Of a stretch of DNA of 64,000 bases, positions 34,431 through 45,516 are shown piece after piece. Made by a program: the position numbers and the translations under genes. Under the pieces are notes generated by a model. That model had not been told where the DNA came from. It saw nothing but the letters and a program-made list of their open reading frames with translations, and ran no database searches. Source of the stretch: Thalassia testudinum (taxonomy: Eukaryota; Streptophyta; Magnoliopsida; Alismatales; Hydrocharitaceae); NCBI GenBank assembly GCA_037157565.1, contig JAZHRO010000002.1:72995001-73059000 (forward strand), in the 5' to 3' direction. Numbering within the stretch: the first letter of the stretch is position 1; every line of letters starts with the position of its first letter.

Positions 34431-34864
34431 GCAACAGAAGAATGTCTAAGGATGAGAGAGAGAAGATAGATGAGAGAAAACCCACCCTCTTAGTACAAGC
34501 AATCAAGCTAATCCTTAGAGTATAATCCCTAATTAGACCTAATCTTGACTCCCTAAAACACGACTAGGTTAGATCAACCCTTGAATTACTTGACTGGCCA
34601 AAAGGGTGGGACCCTATAGGACACCTCGCACGGTGGGACACCACTAAGGGTTAATGCGGTTACTGCACTAACCTCTCTTGTCACCAGTGGGTCCAAGTAA
34701 ACAAGGCCTTGACCTTAGCCAAATCTAATTTCAAGTTACCAAGAAGATTAGTCCTGCCTAAGACACGTCTACTCAATTTTAAGCTTAGGCTTGAGGTACT
34801 TTTAGAATATAATGGGTGTTAGCGGGCTATTGCCCTTAAAATTGATTTCAAAAGTGTAAAGTGC
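34431..34864 (-). other. 5' leader of F1, part next to gag
   Basis: Non-coding sequence upstream of gag, matching 52751-53180 of F2. It is interrupted at 34865-34869 by the family G insertion and continues at 39780. Confidence 0.6.
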
Positions 34865-35053
34865 ATAGGTGATTGCGCACAATCATAGGTCTTAATTGAC
34901 CTAAATTAAGCTAAGACTTAGCATAAGTTAGGGTTATTCATGCATGCATACGCATTATCTGCATCTTTACTGCTTTTCTTTAGCTATGCATAAAATAATG
35001 TTATAATGTGCTGATTAAGTATATTATGTCGATTGCAGGCAATAAGCACATCT

Positions 35054-35089
35054 GGAGCTGGATCTGGAGCAGGATCTGAAGCTGGATCT
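35054..35089 (+). repeat. 12-bp tandem repeat, three units
   Basis: GGAGCTGGATCT, GGAGCAGGATCT and GAAGCTGGATCT in a row inside family G. Confidence 0.8.
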
Positions 35090-35327
35090 GAAATAACGGG
35101 AGTTGTGGCAGAGCTGGAGCAGAAGGCCTAGTTTAGATGTAAGAATAATAATGTAAGGGGGTTAAAGGTTTTCTATTCTATTAAGTAGAAATAAAGCAGT
35201 AAAATGTGAAGAGCTTAGGTCCATCCTAGCCCTAGGATAGCCTAGAGACTTCCCCAAGACTTAGCCACCCTTAGATTAGGTCACAACACCCTAGGAAGCC
35301 CTAAAACCCTAGTTCCAACCCTTCTAT

Positions 35328-35558
35328 GGACGTCCAGATAAGTTTTAAGACTTCCAGGACCCTTAGCCAACTCCCGCACACTTCAAACCCACTTCTGCAG
35401 TGTTATTGGACGTCCAGACACTTTGTCAGACGTCCAATTTCTGCAGAATACCCAAAACAGAACCTGAAATCCTTCCTGACTCTGATTGGACGTCCAAACA
35501 ACAAGTCTAGACTTCTGATTTTTGAGTATAAGACGTCTGATTCTATAATTAGATGTCT
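35328..35558. repeat. Paired GACGTC palindromes in family G LTR
   Basis: Pairs start at 35328/35348, 35408/35428, 35488/35509 and 35531/35551: steps of 20, 20, 21 and 20. The first boxes are mostly GGACGTCC, the later ones AGACGTCT or variants. Confidence 0.75.
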
Positions 35559-36260
35559 GATACTGCTCTCCAATTCCTGTTTTGAGATTTAAGCCTTGAT
35601 CTTGGATCTCTAGGTCCCTAAACCCAATTCCAACCCCATAGGAACCTAAATTAAGGTGCCCTAACCCTATTACATCACCTCTAGACCTCCCTAAGGACCA
35701 AATTAGGTTCTCACTAAACCTAATTGACTTGGATCTTAGTCAATTCCATCAGCCTATTCAATTGGACTCATTGAGTCCAATTGAGCCCTGATCTCAGCAC
35801 ACACTGTCCAATTGGACTTAGTGAAAGTCCAATTGACCTAGACCTGACTTAATTGAGTTGTTTTACTCTCAATTAAGTTTCCACACACCCAATTAAACTT
35901 GTATTAAGTTTAATTGCACTTTACCTTAGTGAATTAGGGTTTATAACCCTAATTTGAGACCTACCTTGACCTAAACCCACTAGAACCCAACCTAATCAAC
36001 CTAGCCACCTAAGTTTCGACCCACACACACCCACACACACCATCCACACGAAAATATCTAGCCTAGAGTTCTCTATAACTCTCTACCATGTGTGGTTGCC
36101 TTGGTTGCCAAAAATAGCAACCAAGAGCCATTCAATTTTTAGATCCACATTTGGTGGATCTAAAAACCACCATCCACCCTCTCTCTCTCACTCTCCCACG
36201 AGCTCCCACCATATGCCTCTCTAGAGAATTCCATAATTCTCTAGAGAGCTTCCCTTAGGT

Positions 36261-36270
36261 CTATAAAAAG
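36261..36270 (+). promoter_or_regulatory. TATA box of family G LTR
   Basis: CTATAAAAAG after a CT-rich stretch, about 700 bp downstream of the palindrome pairs. Confidence 0.55.
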
Positions 36271-36697
36271 ACCCCTTGGGTGGCCATTGGCACCCATTCA
36301 CTTCCTTGGCATCCATTCCACTTAGGCTAGCCACGTCCATCTCCACTCCACCTCCACGAGTTGAGCACCACCATGGAGGCCACCATCTCCACGCCAGGAA
36401 GCTGGATCAGCTCCCCAACCTCTCTCCAAGGGCCAGCCTAAGTTCCATTGGCCGCCCCTCCTTTTTCTTTCAACCACTCAAAGGCCATCGGGGACCACCC
36501 CTGAATGCCCTTCCATTCTGCTAGATTTAGATTATGCTCTTCGTATATTTGCTGCTTTTATTTATTGCTTAGTAGTGTAGTCTTATTTCTCCCCCAATGA
36601 TGCATGCGAAATCCCCGCATCGATTCTTGTATGCGATCATTTTTTGGTAGTTAGATTTAATTTTAGATTTAATTTTAAGCATTCATGTATAAGCTTT

Positions 36698-39392
36698 TGT
36701 TACGAACGCGCGGCTTCAGACATTTTTAAGACGTCTGGGAGGTGTCCCAGACGTCTTACCAGACGTCTGGAACCCCTTCCAGACATCTGGGATTCGGTTA
36801 TTTTTGGCACGCGTGTTTCGTCTGCACGCCTGAGCACGCAGACCTGTGGGCATCCCTCTCTCTCTTTTTCCCTCTCCCTCCTGCGCCCACTGTCCCGCTC
36901 TCTCTCTCCTCCTCACGCAGCCTTAAAAGGCCACGCCCTCCCCCTCACTCCCATCACCTCCTCCCTTCCTCTTCTCCTTCTAGCCGGTGCGCGAGAGTGA
37001 GCGCGAGTGAGCAGCGGCAGCGACAGCCGTGGTGAGCGTGGGAGGAGGTGCCGCGAGTGGGAAGAGGCGCTCGGCCGTCAGGGTAAGCTCGTCGGAGCTA
37101 CTAGGGCCGGCCGGCGGGGGAAGCAGCGGATGCGGGGTGACACGGGAGGCCTGCTACGGCTCGAGCAGCAGGTGGACGAGTCGCGGCGCGGCCGAGCGTC
37201 GCGAGCGGAGGGCGAGTCGCGCCCTGATTCTGGAATTTTCTCCAGAATCAGACGTCTGGGCTAACAACCAGACGGCGGGTAGGACGTCTGGAGGACTATC
37301 CAGACGTTTGAAAGGTGAGTTATTCTGTCTTCCTTCCTCTTCTTCGACTGACCGTACTAAGAGAGAGGAAATGGGTACGCGCAGGTTCTGAGATTCGCAT
37401 CCAACGCGAATCAGATGTCTGGCTGCAGTGCCAGACGACTGGAACGACTTTCAGACGCCAGGGTGACCATCGGACGCCTGGGAACTAGGCCAAACGCTCC
37501 TGCAGGCTTCTGGACGTCTGAGAGACCACGCAGAGCAAAGGTAACCTCTGATTCACTTTTTAAGACATCTGGAAGAGGTTCCAGACGTCTGATTTTGCAC
37601 TGTTTCGTCGTTTTCGACCCGTTTAGGGCCCGTTCGGAGTCCGTTTTCCACGTTTCGAGTTGCGTGCTTTTCGGAATTACATCCTCTACCCATCTACAGT
37701 AGTTGTATACTATTTTGAGAAACTCCTTGTGTTTGATCCTTGTGATAGGACCCCGTTCCGTTGCAGTCTCGGGGGTTGCGGAGGCACGCGGGATTCCCGA
37801 CCATGCCCCAGTACTCCTGTTGTAACCGGTAGAGTGGCTTTTAAGTTTATTAGTATAATCTGTTAATTATGGAACCATAAATAGAACCTAGGACATTGCA
37901 TGAATCCTAGGAATGAGAAACTAGAATGAATGGTAGATCCTAGGGTGTTGCATGAATCCTAGGGCTGGAAAACTAGATTGTATGATAGATCCTAGGGTAT
38001 GGCATGAATCCTAGGATGGGAAGAACTAGTGGAATATATGAATACTGCAGTCTTGAAAAATGTGGAAAGGAAATAATAGCTGCCTGTAAATTTGTTTAAA
38101 CAGCTGCCTGTTATGAATAAATGAACATGAGTAAGAATATGGGATGTATGAACGTGAAACTGGAAAGGTGAAACCGGAATGTGCTAAGTTAAAGAGCTGG
38201 AACCCTACGGGGAATTAGGAGTCGAACTCCTGGAAAGAGAAAGGAATGGAAATGAGAAAGAAAGACGTGGTAGTGTGTTGTCTCTTGGGTACGTAGTACC
38301 AAGTGAAGTACCTGTACCTGTTTAGTGCAGAACGGAGCCAGCTGCCCCAGGGACCCGGGGTTAGGACTTGCCACTTTGTACCGACTTGCTGGCCCTTGTG
38401 TACGTAGTACCGAGGAGAGCTACTAGTGTAGGGAGGTACTAGCTACCCCACGGGCCCCGGGGTTCTGTTAGCCTCCTACACCGACTTGTTAGGCCCACTG
38501 GGCAAACCAAGGTAGTCAGGCGAGGGTGCGCGGACTGTGGAGGGGCAAGGCCCCTGTTTGGTTACTGTGGAGGGGTTGGACCCCTATTACTGAGAGGGCT
38601 CTGCCCTGTACTGGTTCCGTGCTGTGCTTTGGGTGCACCCGTTAACGGAAACGACTGACCACGTGCCAGTGCGGGTTAGCTACCTGTGCGTTTATCGCGC
38701 GTGTCGTAGTCACCGTTACGTCTGTTCGTGACCCTGGGGTGGTTGACTGAGAGTAGGATCACCACGGGGGACTCTCCCGGCAAAGAGAGCACCACGTGCT
38801 ACTTCTACTGTTCGGAAAAGACTGCAATCAAGATCGTTCCCACGAGGAACATTCGAGATCAAGTGAAGGATCTGAGAAATAGATAAATTTTGAGACAATA
38901 GAAAGACGTAATTAAAGAAGGTAACAGAACATAACAGCTACTGTACACTCTACTGTTTCTTTTATTTTAGTTGCCACTCTACTCAGCGTTTTGCTGACGT
39001 GTTACACTCGTTACCTTTCAGGACCAGGTGTTGAGCAGCCAGGGTCAGCGGCTGCAGAGGACGCTGGGCCGAGTAGGGTCCAGTAGAGTTACCACTGTTC
39101 TCTTGTACCTCTTTTTGGTTCCACTGTAGTGAGTAGTTCTTGTTACCACTGTACTTTTCTTTACCTGCAGTTCATATTATGTTATGAATGTTGTTCTACT
39201 GTTGTGGTGGTATATACTGTAGTGGTTTCTTTCCTTACTGCTGTATTTTCTTACTGTTAGTTATATTCATGCTGAATGTGGTTTATTTTACTGCTCTTTT
39301 GGTTACTTCCTCGTTGGACGACCAGGTCTTGGGATTAGTCGAGTCGGTCCAGTTCTCGTGTCTCGTAGGGACTTGGGAATCGGGTCGTTACA
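36698..39392 (+). mobile_element. Solo LTR of family A inside family G
   Basis: TGTTACGAAC at its start and CGTTACA at its end, with GCTTT on both sides (36693-36697 and 39393-39397). It is about 2.70 kb and has no internal sequence. It carries the palindrome array (36718, 36729, 36749, 36761, 36781), donor-like GTGAGT at 37315 and CTTTCAG ending at 39021. It is very similar to LTR A at 3562, so a recent insertion is likely. Confidence 0.96.
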
Positions 39393-39445
39393 GCTTTCCT
39401 CTAGATTTCCTTGTGCAACAACTCTCCCATGATGAATGAAATTTC

Positions 39446-39450
<5 letters not shown>

Positions 39451-39504
<54 letters not shown>
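39451..39504. repeat. (AT)27 microsatellite
   Basis: An uninterrupted AT dinucleotide run just after the solo LTR, inside family G. Confidence 0.97.
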
Positions 39505-39506
<2 letters not shown>

Positions 39507-39784
39507 TATGTGTTTGAAATCACCTTGAGCTAAATGATTATCTTATTTGCGTGATTTAAGTGCATGTTCTTTAACCGCCTATATATTACGCACCAGCATG
39601 TCGTTTAAATAAAGTAGAGTGGCTTTAAGATCGATTTCAAAAACAAAAACAACGCCTCCTAGAGATGAACGACCGGGACTCAAAGTCTCGTTATTTTCAA
39701 AACAATATCTTTGTTGGATCATATTTCGCAACTATAGTACGATGCTTTTATCAAAAATGCGATCTACGATCTCCCAACAATAGG

Positions 39785-40840
39785 TAAGGGGTTCACAAGA
39801 AATTTTTTTATGATGAAGTTAATTTTAAGGTTTAATTACTTATTTTAGTGAATTTTAGGGTTCACTTGAGTAACTATCTTCAAATAATGATTCTGATGAG
39901 GTACATAAGAGGTTTTGCAAGTCCCAATTGTTTAATAGATTTCTTTTAAGTATGGAAATGAAAGTGTGCTCTACCTTAATGTGAAATCCTAAGAGCAGAT
40001 AGTGCTAAATGATCAGGTTTATGTCCAAAGCAAGTAAGGTAGTGCGATCCAATCAATGCAATCAATTGGCCCTATTGCATCACCAACTAGGCACTGAGAA
40101 AATAATTTTTCAAAAATTTTAATACACGTTTTCTATTTTTTTCAGATTTAAAGTGTATTGGGGGTTCAATAGTCTGTTTTGACCCCCAGTTAGTGATTGA
40201 ATAGTATGTGAAATCAAATGTGTAGAAAATATTTTTTTCATATTTTTCCTAAATTCTTGATTTTCACAAAAATTTAGTGCCATAAATTTCAAGTCAATCA
40301 GAGTTTTATAAAAATTCTTATGATATTTTGAACTCTAGAAAATAGGAACAATAAAAGATTTGATAGCAGTTATGTTCGTGAATTTTTAAATTTTTATGTA
40401 AGTCAAAATGTTACAAAATTAGGATATGTTGTTCCTGATTTCAAAACCCACATCTACTAGAAATTTTAAAATTTTTGGACATGTGGATTTTTAGGAATTA
40501 AATTTTTAAGATGAGAGTTTGTTTCAGCCCAAAAAATATAGGAGGTGATTTTGTTGATTCCCACCAACAAGAGTTCTTTTTTTTCAAAAAGCAAGCAAAT
40601 GCTAACCTAAAGATTAAGCAAGCATCTAATTTTCTTTTTTTTTGGATTTTTTTTTCAAAAGAAAATCTAACCTATTCTAAGATACGAGTACTTACCTGAG
40701 ATTAGAAATCTGTAATTTTTCCGTTGTTGCATTTCTTCTCGAATTTCTGTATTTCCTGTACACACGAAATCAACAAAAAATAAAGCAAGTTAGAAATCTC
40801 AAATAAGCACTAGGAAGAAAAGCTTTAAAATTTTCGTTGC
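39785..40840 (-). other. 5' leader of F1 between primer site and family G
   Basis: AT-rich and non-coding, similar to 53190-54214 of F2 over most of its length. Conservation between the two copies marks it as element leader. Confidence 0.65.
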
Positions 40841-40859
40841 CTCCCCGGCAATGGCGCCA
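40841..40859 (-). other. Primer-binding site, tRNA-Asp (F1)
   Basis: TGGCGCCATTGCCGGGGAG on the minus strand matches the plant tRNA-Asp 3' end except one base. It lies three bases from the LTR and is typical of Athila/Tat elements. Confidence 0.88.
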
Positions 40860-41285
40860 ACTTGTTCGTAGCAAAACATGTAAAATATTATTTCTATCAT
40901 TGTAATGCGAATCACGTCGAAACAAATAAATTTATAAATTAGAATCAGTGAGTCCCGAGTCATTCGTAGGGAGGCAAAACACAATTTTCAAAGCTTTTCG
41001 TACTAACTAATCTATCCTAATGCAACATAGAGACAAGGACCAGATATTTAGAAAATCATATTTTTATTGCAAATGGCAAACAGTTCTCAAACTAGAAATT
41101 AAAATAACAATGCTAAAGAATAGAGAGAGAAAATAGATGAAGGCAGCGCTGCTTGTGGGATGCTTGTGAGAAGTGTGGTAGCACTTCAGATCCAGAGTGC
41201 TGGGAGGAAGACTGGAGAGAAGTTGCAGAGAGAGGCTGGAGATGTGTTTGGTAGAAGTTGCCTCTCAACTGGGTGCCCTTTGACT

Positions 41286-41295
41286 CTTTTTATAG
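41286..41295 (-). promoter_or_regulatory. TATA box of F1 5' LTR
   Basis: CTATAAAAAG on the minus strand; the 3' LTR copy has CTACAAAAAG. Confidence 0.55.
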
Positions 41296-42411
41296 CTTCA
41301 ATGAGGGGCAAAGTAGGAATTTAGGCCCCTAAAATCGTGCAACAATTTAGGTGCGATCAAATCTCGCCTCAAAATAGCCTCCAAAACGTCTTCAACCCGC
41401 GCATCGCACCGGATGCTGACACGTGGTGCAGCTCAGCCACCTGATTTGCCGCCTCGTGCCCTTCACGCGCGCACGCGCACTTCAATTTTAGCCATCAGAT
41501 CTTATGATCGAATGGCTTAAAATGTGCGTTACATTGCCTCTTCGATCCGTGTACAATAGCACGTCCACACGAGCGTGCATCCGCACAACCGCCGCATCGC
41601 CTCATCCAGCGCGCCTCCGTGCGCCACACAGTTGTCTCCGCACCACTTGATCACCATTACACGACCCAATTTCTCCTTCGCGCACCACCACTTTGATTTC
41701 CCACTCCACGCGATTCGAACGTGCGCTGGTTGCTCTCATGTGAGGGCAATGACCAACATGCTACGGGTGCATCTGTGTAGCCAACTTGTATTCTTGCGCA
41801 GCCGCTCTTGCCCATTGGATGACGATCCAACGGCTGAGATGGATGCCTCCTTTGATAAAGGGTGCGAGGAGGGGCAACGTGGCGTAATGGTGGCCGTTGG
41901 ATGATGATTTAACAACCTTGCTATGCTCTTCGATGTTTGGGGGGCGTAGGTGGGCTGTTGGGATGGCACCACATGGCACCATCTTAACCGTCCATCTTCT
42001 CGCCCTTGTAGTTAGTGCTACAGGGCTCCGATTGAGCTAATTCTTGTGCTGTTGGACTACAATCGTTGATCTTGATCCATCCGTGCAATCGGATTTGACA
42101 TCTAAGGTTTAGATCTCTACTATCCTGCTCCTTGGTCTCTGATCTTCTACGAGCTGTATGTGGTGCTATGGAGGTCTGATCAAGATTATTCCGGAAGCGT
42201 TGGGCTCTTGTCATCGTCCTAATCAGATATGTTTGGTTGGATCTATCATCTACAACCTCGAATGATCTGCAATTAATATCGTCTCTCTTTTAGAGCATAA
42301 AATAGCATTATTATCTATACAGCTAACAAATTAACTATGATGAAAATTATGATGCTTATGCATGCATTGTTCCAATGTTATGTTAAAATCTAACTTAATT
42401 TAGGTAGATTA

Positions 42412-45095
42412 TGTAATGACCCGATTCCCGAGTCCCTACGAGACACGAGAACTGAACCGACTCGACTAATCCCAAGACCTAGTCGTCCAACGAGGAAGTA
42501 ACCAAAAGAGCAGTAAAATAAACCACATTCAACATGAAATATAACTAGCAGTAATAAAATACAGCAGTAAGAAAAAGAACTACTACAGCATGTACCACCA
42601 CAACAGTAGAACAACATTTATAACATAACATGAACTACAAGTAAAGAAAAGTACGGGGGGTAACAAGAACTACTCACTACAGTGGAACAAAAGGGGTACA
42701 AAAGAACTGTGGTAAGTCTACTGGACCCTACTCGGCCCAGCGTCCTCTGCAGCCGCTGACCCTGGCGGCTCAACACCTGGTCCTGAAAAGTAACGAGTGT
42801 AACACGTCAGCGAAACGCTGAGTAGAGTGGCAGCTAAAACTAAAGAAGCAGTAAAGTGTACAGTAGTTGTTTTATTTTCTTTCTTCCTTTATTTACGTCT
42901 TTCTATTGTTTCACAATTTATCTATTTCTCAGACCTTCACTTGATCTCGAATGTTCCTCGTGGGAACGATCTTGATTGCAGTCTTTTCCGAAAAGTAGAA
43001 GTAACACGTGGTGCTCTCTTGGCCGGGAGAGTCCCCTGTGGTGATCCTACTCTCAGTCAACCACCCCAAGGTCGCTGACAGACGTAACGGTGACTACGAC
43101 ACGCGCGATAAACACACGGATAGCTACCCCGCACTGGCACGCGGTCAGTCGTTTCCGTTAATGGGTGCGCCCAAAGCACAGCACGGAACCAGTATAGGGC
43201 AGAGCCCTCTCAGTAACAGGGGTCCAGCCCCTCCACAGTCTCCGCACCCTTGCCTGACTACCCTGGTTCACCCAGTGGGCCTAACAAGTCGGTGTAGGTG
43301 AGTTAGCAGCACCCCGGGGCCCGTGGGATAGCTAGTACTCGCTCTACACTAGTAGCTCTCCTCGGTACTGTGTACACGAGGGCCAAAAGTCGATACAAAG
43401 TGGCTAGACCTAACCCCGGGTCCCTGGGGTGACTTGTTCCGCTCTGCACTAAACAGGTAACAGGTGCTTCCCCTGGCACTACATACCCAAGAGACAACAC
43501 ACCTCCACATCTTTCCTTCTCAGTTCCATTTCATTCTCTTTCCAGGAGTTCTACTCCTAATTCCCTGTAGGGTTCCAGCTCTTTTAACTCAGCACATTCA
43601 AGTTTCACCTTTCCAGTTTCACGTTCATACAACCCATATTCTTAATCATGTTCATTTATTCATAACAGGCAACTGTTAAATCAATTTACAGGCAGCTATT
43701 ATTTCCTTTCCACATTTTCCAAGACTGCAATATCTATATTCATATCACTAGTTTTCCAATCCTAGGATTCATGCCGTACCCTAGGATCTATCATTCAATC
43801 TAGATTTCCAGCCTTAGGATTCATGCAATACCCTAGGATCTATCATTCAATCTGGTTTCTCATTCCTAGGATTCATGCAATGCCCTAGATTATATTAATT
43901 GTTCCATAATTGTACAAATTATGTTAATAATTTTAAAAGCCACTCTACCAGCTACAACGAGAGTACTAGGGGCGTGATCGAAAATCCCACGTGCCTCCGC
44001 AACCCCCGGGACTGCAATGGAACGGGGTCCTATCACAAGGATCAAACACAAGGAGTTTCTCATAACAGTATATAATTACTGTAGACGGGTAGAGGATTTT
44101 ATTCCGAAAAGAACGCAACTCGAAACGTGGAAAACGGACTCCGAACAGGCCCTAAATGGGTCGAAAACGACGAAACAGTCCAAAATCAGACGTCTGGAAC
44201 CTCTTCTAGACGTCTTAAAATGTGGGTCAGATGGTACCTTTATTCTGCGTAGTCTCTCAGACGTCCAGAAGCCTGCGGGAGCATCTGGCCTAGTCCCCAG
44301 ACGTCCGATGGTCACCCCGGACGTCTGGAAGTCCTCTCCGTCATCTGGCACTGCGGCCAGACGTCTGATTCGCGTTGGATGGCGAACCTCAGAACCTGCA
44401 TGTACCCACTCCTCGTTCTCAGTATGAACGGTTGCAGAAAAGGAAGAAGGACGAAAATAACTCACTTGCTAGACGTCTGGACAGTCCTCCAGACGTCTTC
44501 ACCGTCGTCTGGTTGGAAGCCCAGACGTCTGATTCTGGAAAAATTTCCAGAATCAGAGCTCGACTCGCTCTTCGCCCGTGACGCACGGCCGCGCCGCGCC
44601 TCGTCCGCCTGCTGCTCGAGCTGCAGCAGCCCTCCCGCGTCACTCCACGCCCGCTGCTCCCCCACCGGGCGGCTCTAGCTGCCCCGGCAAGCTCGAGCCC
44701 TCACGATCGAGCTTCTCCTCCCTCACGCAACACCTCCTCCCGCAACTCGCCGCGGCTGCCGCTGCCGCCGCTCGCTCGCGCTTGCACTCTCGCACCGGCT
44801 AGAAGAAGAAGAAGGAAGCGGAGGAGATGAGAGTGAGGGAGAGGGCGAGGGCCTTATAAGGCCGCGCGGGGGGAGAGAGAGAGAGAGAGCGCAGTCTGCG
44901 CCTGCAGGAGGAGAGAGGGAAAAAGGGGGAAGGTGCGGCGGTTGCAGGTCTGCGCGCGCCTGCACGCAGACGCAGCCCCTCACGCCACAGAAAAATAGAT
45001 CCCAGACATCTGGAAGGGGTTCCAGACGTCTGGTCAAACGTATGGGCCACCTCCCAGACGTCTTAAAAAAATCATCTTGGAAGGCGTTCGTAACA
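42412..45095 (-). mobile_element. Solo LTR of family A inside the F1 5' LTR
   Basis: TGTAATGACC at 42412 and CGTAACA at 45095, with GATTA on both sides (42407-42411 and 45096-45100). Joining the flanks restores the LTR sequence seen at 29210-29238. Palindromes start at 45004, 45024, 45036 and 45056 (20, 12, 20). Confidence 0.96.
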
Positions 45096-45124
45096 GATTA
45101 GGTCCTTTGATTGTTGTGCAATCA

Positions 45125-45410
45125 GCTTCCTTCCTCTCAAGTGAGAGGGATTTACTCTTGATTCGAATATAAGAGGGTTTGGTACCCCATAAGTACCCAT
45201 TAGTTTTCCGAGATTGACTCGGGGTAAAATCATAGATTGGGAAATCTAGGTAGTGGTTTTTACCTGATTTTAGGTTTCCACTATATATGCTTGTATTGTG
45301 GTTAGTGAATTATTTGTGCATTGCTTAATTATCCTTTATATATGAATTATTTTTAATTAGCATTATCTTTATCACCTTAAGCACTAATCACCCCCCTCCT
45401 TAATTCTTTT
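45125..45410 (+). mobile_element. Copia-type LTR, second part
   Basis: Continues the LTR broken at 27629: GTGAGAGGGATTT, GGTTTTTACCTGA, GGTTTCCACT and the ATCACCCCCCTCC end. The layout matches family D copies. Confidence 0.65.
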
Positions 45411-45516
45411 AATGACCCTTTTCCGTACCTTCAATTTGACACCTAGGGTTATTGGGAAATTTTCAAGACCCCCACACTCTTAGTGTCACTACCTAAAAAT
45501 CTAAACCCTAGGACCA
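45411..45516. other. Unassigned spacer, resumes at 49541
   Basis: No feature seen. With 49541-49759 it forms the target into which the family I LTR inserted. Confidence 0.5.

Larger units (their letters stand above)
34870..39779 (+). mobile_element. Solo LTR of family G, containing a solo A LTR
   Basis: It begins TGATTGCGCA and ends TCCCAACA. ATAGG flanks it at 34865-34869 and 39780-39784, and joining the flanks restores the F leader shared with F2. Without the nested A LTR it is about 2.2 kb and has no coding domain. A TATA box at 36261-36270 and upstream GACGTC palindromes support an LTR in plus orientation. Confidence 0.8.
27630..45124 (-). mobile_element. Pol-less Athila/Tat-like LTR retrotransposon F1
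   Basis: Both LTRs begin TGTTCG and end GTGCAATCA on the plus strand. The primer site matches tRNA-Asp, and a G-rich tract adjoins the 3' LTR. The flanks GATTC (27625-27629) and GCTTC (45125-45129) differ at one base and probably are the target duplication. Without the nested family G insertion, the internal region is about 6.7 kb and holds only gag and protease relics. No RT, RNase H or integrase motif is seen, so it would have needed another element's enzymes. Confidence 0.85.
40863..45124 (-). mobile_element. 5' LTR of F1, split by a solo A LTR
   Basis: The ends match the 3' LTR. It is interrupted at 42407-42411 by the solo A LTR and resumes at 45101. The minus-strand TATA box at 41286-41295 is intact in this copy. 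Divergence from the 3' LTR is clearly visible throughout, so F1 is older than the solo A LTRs in it. Confidence 0.86.
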
